Assembly: GCF_001429185.1 (NCBI RefSeq)
Contig: NZ_LMIW01000001.1
Location: forward strand, 895,490-959,489
DNA: 64,000 nucleotides
Direction: 5' to 3'
Source: Terrabacter sp. Root85
GTDB lineage: Bacteria > Actinomycetota > Actinomycetes > Actinomycetales > Dermatophilaceae
Shown: positions 9,400 through 17,865 of the stretch, one piece after another
How the letters are laid out: each line of letters begins with the position of its first letter
Position numbering within the stretch: position 1 is the first letter of the stretch
The notes under the pieces: model-generated
The model's database searches: none
Told to the model about the DNA's origin: nothing
Seen by the model: only the letters and a program-made list of their open reading frames with translations
Program-made: the position numbers and the translations under genes

Positions 9400-10326
9400 A
9401 TGCAGAGCAGCACGTTCACGCTGACCACGCCCGACGGCACCGACGTCTTCGTCAACCGGTGGCTCCCCGACGGTGACGCGAGGGCGGTCGTCCAGATCGC
9501 GCACGGCCTCGCCGAGCACTCGAGCCGCTACGCCCGCTTCGCGCAGCGCCTCACCGACCACGGGTATGCCGTCTACGGCTCCGACCACCGCGGGCACGGC
9601 AAGACGTCGAGCCCACGCGGCTCCTTCGCCGAGCGGGACGGCTGGCAGACGGTCATCGACGACCTGCACGCCGTCACCGACAAGGCCCGCGAGGAGCAGC
9701 CGGGGCTGCCCGTCGTCCTCGTCGGCCACAGCATGGGCTCGTTCATCTCGAGGGGGTATGCCGCCCAGTACGGTCCCGAGCTCGCCGGCCTCGTGCTCAC
9801 GGGCACCGCCGGCGGCGCCGGCGCCATCGGCAAGGTCGGCGTCTTCCTCGCCTCGACCCAGTCCAGGCTCCGCGGGCACCAGCACGCGAGCGGCCTGATG
9901 AACACGCTGAGCTTCGGGCAGTACAACTCGGCATTCAAACCGACCCGCACCGACTTCGACTGGCTCTCGAGGGACCCCGCCGAGGTCGACAAGTACATCA
10001 ACGACCCCGACTGCGGATTCGTCTTCAGCGCAGGCGGATTCGCCGACCTGCTGCGCGGGCTCGAGTCGGTCAACACCGACCGCGTGGCCTCGCGCATCCC
10101 CAAGGACCTGCCGGTCCACCTCGCCTCGGGCGACCAGGACCCGGTCGGCGCCAACGGCAAGGGCGTGCAGCAGGTCGCCGACCAGCTGCGACGGCTCGGC
10201 GTGCAGGACGTCACGGTGAAGCTGTGGCCGCAGGCCCGCCACGAGATCCTCAACGAGACGAACCGCGACGAGGTCGAGGTCGAGATCGTCGACTGGATCG
10301 ACGCCCACCTCGCCGCTCAGGGCTGA
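9400..10326 (+). CDS. Alpha/beta hydrolase, monoacylglycerol lipase-like
   Basis: The 308-aa protein has the serine-hydrolase lipase fold: oxyanion HG pair at His35-Gly36 in AHGLAEHSSRY, the segment SDHRGHGKTS, the nucleophile elbow GHSMGS with Ser111, the acid region LASGDQDPVG and the terminal His in ARHEILNE. The order and the HGLAEHSSRY motif match the monoacylglycerol lipase/lysophospholipase group. No signal peptide is present, so it is cytoplasmic. The ATG has the GAGGA ribosome-binding site; an in-frame extension upstream to 9250 is Arg-rich and not coding. It converges with phoD through a long hairpin. Confidence 0.88.
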   Translation: MQSSTFTLTTPDGTDVFVNRWLPDGDARAVVQIAHGLAEHSSRYARFAQRLTDHGYAVYGSDHRGHGKTSSPRGSFAERDGWQTVIDDLHAVTDKAREEQPGLPVVLVGHSMGSFISRGYAAQYGPELAGLVLTGTAGGAGAIGKVGVFLASTQSRLRGHQHASGLMNTLSFGQYNSAFKPTRTDFDWLSRDPAEVDKYINDPDCGFVFSAGGFADLLRGLESVNTDRVASRIPKDLPVHLASGDQDPVGANGKGVQQVADQLRRLGVQDVTVKLWPQARHEILNETNRDEVEVEIVDWIDAHLAAQG

Positions 10327-10342
10327 CCCACATCGCGAGCGC

Positions 10343-10387
10343 ACGGCAGCGCCCACTCGACCACGAACGTCGAGCGGGCGCTGCCGT
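10343..10387. terminator. Long bidirectional hairpin between convergent genes
   Basis: An almost perfect 19-bp stem (ACGGCAGCGCCC-A-CTCGAC pairing with GTCGAG-C-GGGCGCTGCCGT, one A/C mismatch) with a 7-nt loop lies between the stops of the hydrolase (10326) and phoD (10396). No T-tract follows on either side, which is common for actinobacterial terminators. Confidence 0.75.
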
Positions 10388-10395
10388 TCTGGTGG

Positions 10396-12180
10396 TCAGC
10401 CGCCGCGCGGCAGGTCCGAGCGCGGGCCGACCGGCCCGGTCGCCGGCGAGAGGCGGCGTGTGCCCGCGAGCGTCTGGAGGCTGCGCGTGTAGGTGGGCAC
10501 GATCGTCGGGACGACGCGCGGGTCGGGCTGGGCGCTCGTCGGCACCGGGGTGTGGTGGTAGTCGGCCTGCACGCGCTCGGGCGTCACGTCGATGACGACG
10601 TAGCCGTGGCTGACCCCGTCGATGTAGCGCAGCCACGGGTTGAGCTGCTGCGCCGCGTTGATGGCTTGCCGGGTCACGGCCACGACGACCTCGGGCGGCT
10701 GTCCGGCGAGCTGCGACGTGCGGCCGAGCACCTCGAAGAAGCCGTCGCTCGTCACCGACGGGCAGACGAACTCGACCCCCGCGGAGGCGTAGGCCGTCTG
10801 GCCGGGTGACGACCTGACGGGAAGGTCGCACGAGAACGACGCGTGGATGTCGCCGGTCAGCACGACCGCGTCACCGGCGGCCGGCGGCTGCGCGGCGAGG
10901 TGGTCGAGCAGGCTCGTGCGATCGGCGGTGTAGCCGTCCCACTGGTCGGCGTTGACGAAGGTCATCCCGGCGGCGCCGAGCGCGGCACCCGGGTAGAGGA
11001 CCGGCGCGACCATGACCTGGTTGCCGAGCAGGTGCCACTGGCGACCCTGCTCGGCGAGGCCCTCCTTGAGCCAGGTCAGCTGCTCCGGCTCGGGCAGGTG
11101 CCGGGCCGGCGAGGCGATGGCCCCGTCGATCGCCGGGCTGACCCCGATCGGGACGAACCCGTCGAACGGCACGTCGGGCACGGTCACCTGGGCGCTGCGG
11201 TTCTGCCTCGTCTCGAGGATCGAGAGGTCGCCGAGGGCGCCGAACGTGAACCGCTTGAAGAAGCGCGTGCCCCGGTGCGGCACGGACTGGTCGGGCATCC
11301 GGAACGGCATCCACTCGAGGTAGGCCTGCATGGCCTGGGCCCGGCGCGCGAGGTAGTCGCCCTCGCCCGCCTGGTGGTTCTGGGCCCCGCCGGCCCACGC
11401 GTTGTTGGCGACCTCGTGGTCGTCGAAGATCGTGATCCACGGCAGCTTCTGGTGCGCAGCCTGCGCGTCGGGGTCGGCCTTGTGCAGCGCGTGGCGCAGC
11501 CGGTAGCCGGTCAGGTCGATGGTCTCGGTCGCGGGCTGGCCGTCGCGGACGCCGACGAGCGCGGCGGGGCCGTAGCGGTCGGCGCCGTTGCCGTACTCGT
11601 AGATGTAGTCGCCGACGTGGAGCACGAAGTCGAGGTCGTCGCGGGCGGCGATGGCGCGGTAGGCCGTGAAGAAGCCGCCCGTGTAGTTGCTGCAGCTGAC
11701 GAGGGCCATCCGCAGCGCGTGGGTCTCGCCCGCGATGTCGCCTGCGGTCTGGGTGCGCCCGACGTCGCTGAACTCACCGAGCGACTGGAAGCGGTAGAAG
11801 TAGCGCGTGTAGGGGTCGAGCCCGGTGACGTCGACCTTGACCGTGTGGTCGCTGTCGGGCGTGGTCATGACGGTGCCGTGGGCGGCGATCCGCGTGAAGC
11901 GCTGGTCGCGGGCGACCTGCCAGCGCACCGGGATCGACCGACCCAGGCCGCTGCCCGGAGTGGCGACGGGCTCTCCGGGTCGGGCCGGTGGCGTGGCGCG
12001 GGTCCAGATGATGACGGAGTCGGCGGTGGGGTCGCCACTGGCGATCCCGTAGCCGAAGATGCCCCGACTCGCCGGCGCCGCAGCGGCGGCCGGGTCGAAG
12101 ACGCGAGGGACGGCGAGGGCGGCGGTGGCCGCGGCCACACCCTTGAGGAGGGTGCGCCGGTCGAGGGACGGCGTTGTCAT
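10396..12180 (-). CDS. phoD: Alkaline phosphatase D family metallophosphoesterase, Tat-exported
   Basis: PhoD enzymes hydrolyse phosphomono- and diesters outside the cell, usually with Fe/Ca, to supply phosphate. This 594-aa protein begins with a Tat signal (twin Arg8-Arg9 in LDRRTLLKGVAAA, then an Ala-rich hydrophobic stretch). It carries the PhoD N-domain (GIASGDPTADSVIIWTR) and metallophosphoesterase motifs VLHVGDYIYEYG, FDDHEVANNAWA and VVLTGDIHASF. The ATG is 7 nt from a TAGCCT -10 box, so the mRNA is probably leaderless. The divergent neighbour is a tiny membrane-protein gene. I saw no obvious Pho box. Confidence 0.93.
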   Translation of the reverse strand: MTTPSLDRRTLLKGVAAATAALAVPRVFDPAAAAAPASRGIFGYGIASGDPTADSVIIWTRATPPARPGEPVATPGSGLGRSIPVRWQVARDQRFTRIAAHGTVMTTPDSDHTVKVDVTGLDPYTRYFYRFQSLGEFSDVGRTQTAGDIAGETHALRMALVSCSNYTGGFFTAYRAIAARDDLDFVLHVGDYIYEYGNGADRYGPAALVGVRDGQPATETIDLTGYRLRHALHKADPDAQAAHQKLPWITIFDDHEVANNAWAGGAQNHQAGEGDYLARRAQAMQAYLEWMPFRMPDQSVPHRGTRFFKRFTFGALGDLSILETRQNRSAQVTVPDVPFDGFVPIGVSPAIDGAIASPARHLPEPEQLTWLKEGLAEQGRQWHLLGNQVMVAPVLYPGAALGAAGMTFVNADQWDGYTADRTSLLDHLAAQPPAAGDAVVLTGDIHASFSCDLPVRSSPGQTAYASAGVEFVCPSVTSDGFFEVLGRTSQLAGQPPEVVVAVTRQAINAAQQLNPWLRYIDGVSHGYVVIDVTPERVQADYHHTPVPTSAQPDPRVVPTIVPTYTRSLQTLAGTRRLSPATGPVGPRSDLPRGG

Positions 12181-12187
12181 GCCCTGG

Positions 12188-12193
12188 AGGCTA
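12188..12193 (-). promoter_or_regulatory. -10 box TAGCCT of leaderless phoD
   Basis: On the minus strand TAGCCT is followed by 7 nt and then the phoD ATG (12180), matching the leaderless spacing seen at other genes here. Confidence 0.55.
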
Positions 12194-12325
12194 TGCCCGC
12201 CCGGTGACCGCCAGGGGCCTACGCGTCGACCGGCATCGGGCGACCGCGTGACCGACCGTGGTCGGCGACGGCATACGGCCTCCGGGGGCGCCGGCGCGTG
12301 GGGTGACGTGGCGGGTCCGGCGACG

Positions 12326-12331
12326 TAGCGT
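12326..12331 (+). promoter_or_regulatory. -10 box TAGCGT of a leaderless mini-ORF
   Basis: TAGCGT is followed by 6 nt and the ATG at 12338, which opens a nine-codon frame overlapping the next gene. Confidence 0.55.
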
Positions 12332-12337
12332 CGGCAC

Positions 12338-12367
12338 ATGAGCACCTACCTGCGGGTCCGGTCATGA
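12338..12367 (+). CDS. Nine-codon leader ORF coupled to the small membrane protein
   Basis: ATG 12338 begins the peptide MSTYLRVRS and stops at TGA 12365-12367, which overlaps the ATG (12364) of the downstream gene as ATGA. Placed 6 nt after a TAGCGT box, it would be the first codon of a leaderless mRNA, and the downstream gene, which has no convincing ribosome-binding site, would then be reached by translational coupling. It may be a regulatory leader peptide or just a device for starting translation; the sequence has no strong codon repeat suggestive of attenuation. Confidence 0.4.
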   Translation: MSTYLRVRS

Positions 12368-12552
12368 CCCGCCCGGTCCGCGTCATCGTCGGCGTCCTCG
12401 TGCTGCTCGTCGGAGCGCTGTGGACGCTGCAGGGTCTCGGCTACGTCGGCGGCAGCGCGATGTCGGGCAACACGCTGTGGGCCGTCATCGGGCCGATCGT
12501 CGCCGTCGCGGGTCTCGGGCTCGCGCTGTCGCGACCTCGCCGCCGCCCCTGA
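12364..12552 (+). CDS. Small two-span membrane protein, unknown
   Basis: The 62-aa product has two hydrophobic segments (about residues 5-28 and 38-55) separated by a short Gly/Ser-rich turn and ends in an Arg/Pro tail, as expected for a small inner-membrane hairpin protein with cytoplasmic C-terminus. I do not recognise a characterised family. It is translationally coupled to a nine-codon leader ORF and is divergent from phoD. Confidence 0.6.
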   Translation: MTRPVRVIVGVLVLLVGALWTLQGLGYVGGSAMSGNTLWAVIGPIVAVAGLGLALSRPRRRP

Positions 12553-12584
12553 CCGAGGCGGCAGGAGCCCTGCGGCGAGGTCAG
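12549..12584. terminator. Hairpin between convergent genes
   Basis: CTGACC pairs with GGTCAG and the inner GCAGG with CCTGC, giving an interrupted stem between the small membrane protein's stop and the DUF4389 gene's stop. No T-tract is present. Confidence 0.4.
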
Positions 12585-12588
12585 CCGG

Positions 12589-14205
12589 TCAGCCGACGCG
12601 GGTCGGGCCGGTCGGGCGGACGGCGTCGTCGGCCACCGGCGGTGGGAGCGCGGGGGGTGGCGGCGGTCCCGGCAGTCCCGGGGGCACCTCGGCACCACCC
12701 TCGTCGAGCTGGAACGGCGGGTAGACGTCCGTCATGAGCGCGGCGTAGGCGATGACGCGGTAGACCCACCGGTTGAGGCCGGCGACGAGGTCGAAGAGCG
12801 CTCGCGGGTAGTGGCCGGCGAAGAGGAGCGACAGCCCCGCGACGAGGACGAGCAGTCCGAGCAGGCCTCCGCTCAGGATGTTGAGGCGACCGTTCCCGTC
12901 GGTGTCCCTCGCCCAGGTCCATGCCCACGAGCCGCCACCGACGAGCAGGCCGACGATGAGGTAGTGCGGGATCGCGAGCAGCCACCACTTGACGAGGACG
13001 AGCCCCCGGGAGAGCCGCCCCGGGTAGGCGATGTCGAGCCGCGCCGGATAGTCGGGCTCGTCGTCCAGGCTGAACGGCGGGTAGCGGTCGGTGCCGAGGC
13101 CGCCGCTGCTCGCGTAGTAGGACACGCGCCAGGTCCACCGGAGCACCCCGAGGTTGAAGTCGAAGAGCCCGCGGGGGTAGCGACCGGTGAAGAGGATCGC
13201 GAAGAACGCGAAGACACTGACGACCGAGAACGCGATCCACAGGAAGCCGAGCACGATGACGTGCGGGATCGCGAGGAACCACTTGACGAGCCACAGCCAC
13301 CGCGAGAGCGGCTCGTCGAGGCGCGCATCGAGCGCGACCGGACTCACGGCTCGGGGGTGCGTCGACAGCGACGTCGGTGCGGCGACGGGGGACGCCTCGA
13401 CGGTCGAGGCGGGCCGGACGCCGTCCGGCGGCGCGATGCCGCCAGGCTGGGGCGGCCTGGTGCCGTTCGCGCCGCGGACGATCAGGGCCACGGCGACCCC
13501 AGTCAGCACGAGACCGATTCCGAGCATGACGAGAGCGAGGGGCAGGAGGAAGCCGGCCCGCACCCCGACGGTGGCGGCGACGGCGACTCCCGCGCTCCCG
13601 TCGGCGTTCATGATGACGGCGGCCCACTGGCCCCCGGTGACGCGCCAGGACAGCTGCTGCTGGCCGGCACCGGTGGCCGAGGTGGTCCAGAAGGTCTGCG
13701 TCGTCGGGGCGGCCACGGTCGAGGCGCCCGGAGTCGCCCGCAGCACCGCGGCGCTCGCGCTCCCGTCGCGGGCCCGCGCGATGCCGACGACCTGCTCGTG
13801 GGCGACGCCCTGGAGGTATGCCGTGAGGTCGCCCGCCGGTGCCACGCCGAGGAACACGTCCGTCCCGGACGCGAGCGGACGTGCCGTGAGCCGGAGGTCG
13901 AGGTCGAGCCGGTCGAGCACCCAGGCGGGCACGTCGGGACCCGTCTCGACGACGATGTCCTCGGCGGTGATGGCCGGCGACTGGCTCGTGAGAGCAGGGA
14001 GCGTCAGGGAGAGGTAGCCCGCGTCGTCCCGACCCACGGCATACGTGATGGCGAGGCCGGCGCCGCCGAGGAGCAGACCGAGCCCGGGCAGGATGAGCAG
14101 GCAGCCGATGACGAGGGCCGCGATGTGGCGCCCAGCGGGATGGAACCCACCCGTCGGGCCCGGAGGGGCGATGGGGCCAACGGGGTTGGGACTGGTGGTG
14201 GTCAC
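12589..14205 (-). CDS. DUF4389 membrane protein with two DUF4389 units
   Basis: About 538 aa. The N-terminal third has one membrane span, an extracytoplasmic region with WTTSATGAGQQQLSWRV and a second span near MLGIGLVLTGVAVALIV; the C-terminal half carries two tandem DUF4389-type units, each with a PHxIVLGFLW/PHYLIVGLL helix followed by FTGRYPRGLFDFNLGVLRW or FAGHYPRALFDLVAGLNRW and a YPPF(S/Q)LD end. The function of DUF4389 is unknown. GTG 14205 is chosen because GAGGA lies about 10 nt upstream; GTG 14214, overlapping the previous stop, is the alternative. It is the last gene of a three-gene operon with a small membrane protein and a P-loop protein. Confidence 0.75.
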   Translation of the reverse strand: MTTTSPNPVGPIAPPGPTGGFHPAGRHIAALVIGCLLILPGLGLLLGGAGLAITYAVGRDDAGYLSLTLPALTSQSPAITAEDIVVETGPDVPAWVLDRLDLDLRLTARPLASGTDVFLGVAPAGDLTAYLQGVAHEQVVGIARARDGSASAAVLRATPGASTVAAPTTQTFWTTSATGAGQQQLSWRVTGGQWAAVIMNADGSAGVAVAATVGVRAGFLLPLALVMLGIGLVLTGVAVALIVRGANGTRPPQPGGIAPPDGVRPASTVEASPVAAPTSLSTHPRAVSPVALDARLDEPLSRWLWLVKWFLAIPHVIVLGFLWIAFSVVSVFAFFAILFTGRYPRGLFDFNLGVLRWTWRVSYYASSGGLGTDRYPPFSLDDEPDYPARLDIAYPGRLSRGLVLVKWWLLAIPHYLIVGLLVGGGSWAWTWARDTDGNGRLNILSGGLLGLLVLVAGLSLLFAGHYPRALFDLVAGLNRWVYRVIAYAALMTDVYPPFQLDEGGAEVPPGLPGPPPPPALPPPVADDAVRPTGPTRVG

Positions 14206-14210
14206 GACGA

Positions 14211-14696
14211 TCACATCCTCGGGAAGCGGCCCGTGACGAGCCGCACGATGGCCTCGACGATCCCGACGACGCTGCCGACGACGCCGATCGCGAGCAGCAC
14301 GCGCGCGACGACCTCCCAGCCGGTGCCGATGACGTCGAGCGGGAAGACCTGCCACATCTGCACCAGGGCGATGAGGCCGAAGCCGATGGAGATGATGTCG
14401 CCGAAGGCCCGCGGACGGGGCTGGTCGACGACGACGTTGACGAGGTCGGCGATGGCTCTCGCGATGATCGAGGCGTTGATCGCGCCGATGACGAGGACCG
14501 TGCGCGGGGTGAGGAACGGCACGACCTCCCAGCCGGGCCAGACGTTGATGAGCAGGAGCATGACGAGGCTGGTGAGGAGCGACCCGGCGTAGCCCGCACG
14601 CCGGCCTCGCTGGGGTACGGGCGCACGGGGGTCGAGCTCGTGGCCGGTCCGGTGGTCTCGCGAGTCGGAGGGCAGGTGTCCGGTCGGCGTGGTCAT
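14211..14696 (-). CDS. Small membrane protein with at least three spans, unknown
   Basis: The 161-aa protein has a charged N-terminus of about 30 residues and then at least three hydrophobic segments (around YAGSLLTSLVMLLLINVWPGW, LVIGAINASIIARAIADLV and VVARVLLAIGVVGSVVGIV), with IISIGFGLIALVQMWQVFP between the last two. Its ATG overlaps the stop of the upstream cyclic-DPG-synthetase-like gene (ATGA), and its stop abuts the DUF4389 start, so the three are almost certainly co-translated. The function is not recognised. Confidence 0.7.
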   Translation of the reverse strand: MTTPTGHLPSDSRDHRTGHELDPRAPVPQRGRRAGYAGSLLTSLVMLLLINVWPGWEVVPFLTPRTVLVIGAINASIIARAIADLVNVVVDQPRPRAFGDIISIGFGLIALVQMWQVFPLDVIGTGWEVVARVLLAIGVVGSVVGIVEAIVRLVTGRFPRM

Positions 14697-16117
14697 GACG
14701 CGCTCCCGGCGAACGTGGAACCCGCATGGGTGCCGAGGACGTCCTGGACGTCGAGGGGTAGCGCGGTCCGGAGCGCGGCCGCGAGGCCACCGGGCACGAT
14801 CTCGCGCAGCTCGTAGCGAGCCCGCACGAGGGGTGCGGGCACCGTCAGCACCCGGGTGAGGTCGATGGGCGTGCCGCTGACGACGGCTTCGCACTCACCC
14901 GCGACGACGGCCGACCGGATCGTCGCCTCGAGGTCGCGCACCTGGCCGCCGCCGTAGCCCATGGCCGGCAGGACGCCTCGCGCGTTCGGGTACTTCGCGT
15001 AGGTCGCGGCGATGGACCCCACGGCATACGGGGTCGGGTCGACGATCAGGGCGGCACCGGCCGCGCGCGCGCCGACGACGCCGGCGCCGTAGGTCATCGA
15101 GCCGTGCGTCAGGGTCGGTCCGTCCTCGACGACGATGACTCGGCGGCCGTGGACGGCGGCGGGATCGTCGACGGTGACCGGGCTGTCGGCGCGCAGCACC
15201 GTGGCACGGGGGTTGAGGGCGCGCACCGATGCCTCGACGGCCTCGATGTCGGCGGTGCGGGCCGAGTCGCACTTGGCGATGACGACGACGTCAGCCATCC
15301 GGACGTTGGCCTCGCCCGGGTGGTAGGCCGCCTCGTCGCCGGGTCGCAGCGGGTCGGCGAGGACGACGTGGAGGTCGGGGACGTAGAAGGGGAGGTCGTT
15401 GTTGCCGCCGTCCCAGAGGATCACGTCGGCCTCCTGCTCGGCCTCGCGGAGGATCCGCTCGTAGTCGACGCCGGCGTAGACGACGACGCCCGCGTCGAGG
15501 TGCGGCTCGTACTCCTCGCGCTCCTCGATCGTGCAGTCGTGGCGGTCGAGGTCGGCGTAGGTCGCGAAGCGCTGGCACGCCTGGGCGGCGAGGTCGCCGT
15601 AGGGCATCGGGTGTCGGACCGCGACGACGCGCTGGCCGAGGTCGAGGAGCAGCCGGGCGAGGTAGCGCGTCGTCTGGCTCTTGCCGACGCCCGTGCGCAC
15701 GGCGGTCACGGCTACCACGGGCTTCGTACTGCGCAGCATCGTGCGCCGGGCGCTGTGGAGACGGAAGTCGGCGCCGGCGGCGATGCAGCGTGATGCGAGG
15801 TGCATGACCTGCTCGTGCCGCACGTCGGAGTAGGCGAAGACGACGACGTCGACGTGCTCCCGCTCGACGAGGTCGGGCAGCTCGGACTCCGCGACGATCG
15901 GAATGCCTTGCGGATAGAGCGATCCCGCGAGCTCGGGCGGATAACGGCGGCCGTCGATGTCGGGGATCTGCGTCGCGGTGAAGGCGACGACCTCGGAGGC
16001 AGGGTCGTCGCGGAAGACGACGTTGAAGTCGTGGAAGTCCCGGCCGGCCGCGCCGAGGATGACGACGCGAGTCCGGGCTGCACGGTAAGTGTCGGTGCTG
16101 GGGCTGGTGGTGCTCAT
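14693..16117 (-). CDS. Cyclic 2,3-diphosphoglycerate synthetase-like P-loop protein
   Basis: The 474-aa protein opens with a nucleotide/sugar-binding fold (TRVVILGAAGRDFHDFNVVF) and has a P-loop RTGVGKSQTTRYL at about residues 141-153, followed by WDGGNNDLPFYVPDL and VIAKCDSART, features shared with archaeal cyclic 2,3-diphosphoglycerate synthetase and its bacterial homologues usually named only GTPase. The archaeal enzyme cyclises 2,3-DPG, a thermoprotectant; whether this bacterial homologue does so is unknown. ATG 16117 has GGAG 6 nt upstream. It leads an operon with two membrane proteins and is divergent from an aminotransferase gene. Confidence 0.78.
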   Translation of the reverse strand: MSTTSPSTDTYRAARTRVVILGAAGRDFHDFNVVFRDDPASEVVAFTATQIPDIDGRRYPPELAGSLYPQGIPIVAESELPDLVEREHVDVVVFAYSDVRHEQVMHLASRCIAAGADFRLHSARRTMLRSTKPVVAVTAVRTGVGKSQTTRYLARLLLDLGQRVVAVRHPMPYGDLAAQACQRFATYADLDRHDCTIEEREEYEPHLDAGVVVYAGVDYERILREAEQEADVILWDGGNNDLPFYVPDLHVVLADPLRPGDEAAYHPGEANVRMADVVVIAKCDSARTADIEAVEASVRALNPRATVLRADSPVTVDDPAAVHGRRVIVVEDGPTLTHGSMTYGAGVVGARAAGAALIVDPTPYAVGSIAATYAKYPNARGVLPAMGYGGGQVRDLEATIRSAVVAGECEAVVSGTPIDLTRVLTVPAPLVRARYELREIVPGGLAAALRTALPLDVQDVLGTHAGSTFAGSAS

Positions 16118-16303
16118 GGCCATCTCCACGGCTGGGTCACCGACGTGACCGACACACCTCACCACGGGTAGTCCTGGCTGCGGGACCCGCCTCTTCGAGT
16201 GTGCCACCGGGGCGTCGTGGCGGCGATGGTCCGAGAGCGGGATCACCCCGGTTTCGAGTCACATTCGGCCGCCGCCGGAGCGGGCCGGTGCCACGATCGA
16301 AGG

Positions 16304-17524
16304 GTGAGCGACACGGCGGCACGAACCGGGACCACGCACGAGCACGTCTCCTTGGCGCAGAGCTGGATCGCCAACAACTACAGCCCGTTACCCGTCGTCA
16401 TCGCATCTGCCGAGGGCGCCTGGGTGACCGACGTCGACGGCCGCCGCTACCTCGACGCGCTGGCCGGCTACTCGGCGCTCAACTTCGGTCACCTCCACCC
16501 GACGCTCGTCGCCGCGGCCCGGTCGCAGCTCGACCGGCTGACGCTGACGAGCCGCGCCTTCCACAGCGACCGGCTCGGGCCCTTCTGCAGGGACCTCGCG
16601 ACCCTCGCCGGCAAGGAGCTCGTGCTGCCGATGAACACCGGCGCCGAGGCCGTCGAGACGGCGATCAAGACGGCGCGACGGTGGGGCTACGAGGTCAAGG
16701 GCGTGCCGGACGGACGGGCCCGCATCGTCGTCATGGCCGGCAACTTCCACGGCCGCACGACGACGATCGTCAGCTTCTCCGACGACCCTCTCGCGCACGA
16801 CCACTACGGCCCCTACACGCCCGGGTTCGACATGGTGCCCTTCGGTGACCTCGAGGCGCTCGAGGCCGCGATCACCGACGAGACCGTCGCCGTGCTCCTC
16901 GAGCCGATCCAGGGCGAGGGCGGCGTCATCCTCCCGCCGGACGGGTGGCTGCGCGACGTGCGCCGGCTGACCCGGGACCGGAACGTGCTCATGGTCGCCG
17001 ACGAGATCCAGTCGGGGCTCGGTCGCACCGGCACGACCTTCGCCTGCGACGTCGAGGGCGTCGTGCCCGACATCTACGTCCTCGGCAAGGCACTCGGCGG
17101 CGGCATCGTCCCGGTGTCGGCGGTCGTCGCGGACCGTGACGTGCTCGGCGTCTTCACGCCCGGCAGCCACGGGTCGACCTTCGGCGGCAACCCGCTCGGG
17201 GCGGCGGTCGGGCAGGCGGTCGTCGGACTGCTCTCGACCGGCGAGTTCCAGCACCGGGCGAGGCACCTCGGCGCGCTGCTCGACGACGGGCTGCGCGACC
17301 TGATCGGGCACGGCGTCGACGCGGTGCGCTGTCGCGGCCTCTGGGCCGGTGTCGACCTCGACCCGGGCCTCATGACCGGGCGCGAGGCGTCGCACCGACT
17401 TCTCGAGCACGGCGTCCTCGTCAAGGACACGCACGGCTCGACGGTGCGCATCGCTCCCCCGCTCGTCGTCGGCGAGATGGAGCTCGAGATCCTCCTCGAC
17501 GCCTTCCGGGCGATCCTGCGCTGA
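16304..17524 (+). CDS. Class III aminotransferase, ornithine-oxo-acid transaminase type
   Basis: The 406-aa PLP enzyme has the family order: NTGAEAVETAIKTARRWGY for phosphate binding, GNFHGRTTTIVSFSDDP, EPIQGEGGVILPP, the Asp of VADEIQSGLGRTG and the Schiff-base Lys in VLGKALGGGIVPVSAVVA. These fit ornithine aminotransferase (RocD), which converts ornithine to glutamate semialdehyde, better than acetylornithine aminotransferase. GTG 16304 is preferred because a CACGAT box, a variant of the -10, lies exactly 6 nt upstream; earlier in-frame ATGs give a non-conserved extension. It stands alone, divergent from the cyclic-DPG-like operon, and no arginase gene is nearby. Confidence 0.85.
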   Translation: MSDTAARTGTTHEHVSLAQSWIANNYSPLPVVIASAEGAWVTDVDGRRYLDALAGYSALNFGHLHPTLVAAARSQLDRLTLTSRAFHSDRLGPFCRDLATLAGKELVLPMNTGAEAVETAIKTARRWGYEVKGVPDGRARIVVMAGNFHGRTTTIVSFSDDPLAHDHYGPYTPGFDMVPFGDLEALEAAITDETVAVLLEPIQGEGGVILPPDGWLRDVRRLTRDRNVLMVADEIQSGLGRTGTTFACDVEGVVPDIYVLGKALGGGIVPVSAVVADRDVLGVFTPGSHGSTFGGNPLGAAVGQAVVGLLSTGEFQHRARHLGALLDDGLRDLIGHGVDAVRCRGLWAGVDLDPGLMTGREASHRLLEHGVLVKDTHGSTVRIAPPLVVGEMELEILLDAFRAILR

Positions 17525-17596
17525 GGGGTCGATCCTGCATCCGTCTTGCGACCCGCGTTCCAGCACCGAGAGCTCCACCGTCCCTGAGGAGGGGTC

Positions 17597-17836
17597 ATGG
17601 CACAGAAGAAGTGGTCGGACCTGACGAGCGGCCAGCAGCGGGCGATCCTCGTCGCGGGCTGCGTGCAGCTGTCGCTGGCGGCGACGGCATGGGCCGACCT
17701 GGCCCGACGGCCGGCGAGCGAGATCGTGGGGAGCAAGGGGAGGTGGGCCGCGATCATCGCGATCAACTTCGTCGGACCGCTCGCCTACTTCGCGAGGGGA
17801 CGGCGGGTGGTCGCCCCGGAGGCGTCGGCCGCCTGA
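17597..17836 (+). CDS. Small PLDc_N-type membrane protein
   Basis: The 79-aa protein has one clear hydrophobic helix ending in the pattern KGRWAAIIAINFVGPLAYFARGRR, which matches the short PLDc_N (cardiolipin-synthase N-terminal-like) membrane domain found alone in many Actinobacteria. A strong GAGGAGGGG ribosome-binding site precedes the ATG. Function is unknown. Confidence 0.7.
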   Translation: MAQKKWSDLTSGQQRAILVAGCVQLSLAATAWADLARRPASEIVGSKGRWAAIIAINFVGPLAYFARGRRVVAPEASAA

Positions 17837-17865
17837 GTCGCGATGTCACGCGTACGGAGTGCGGC

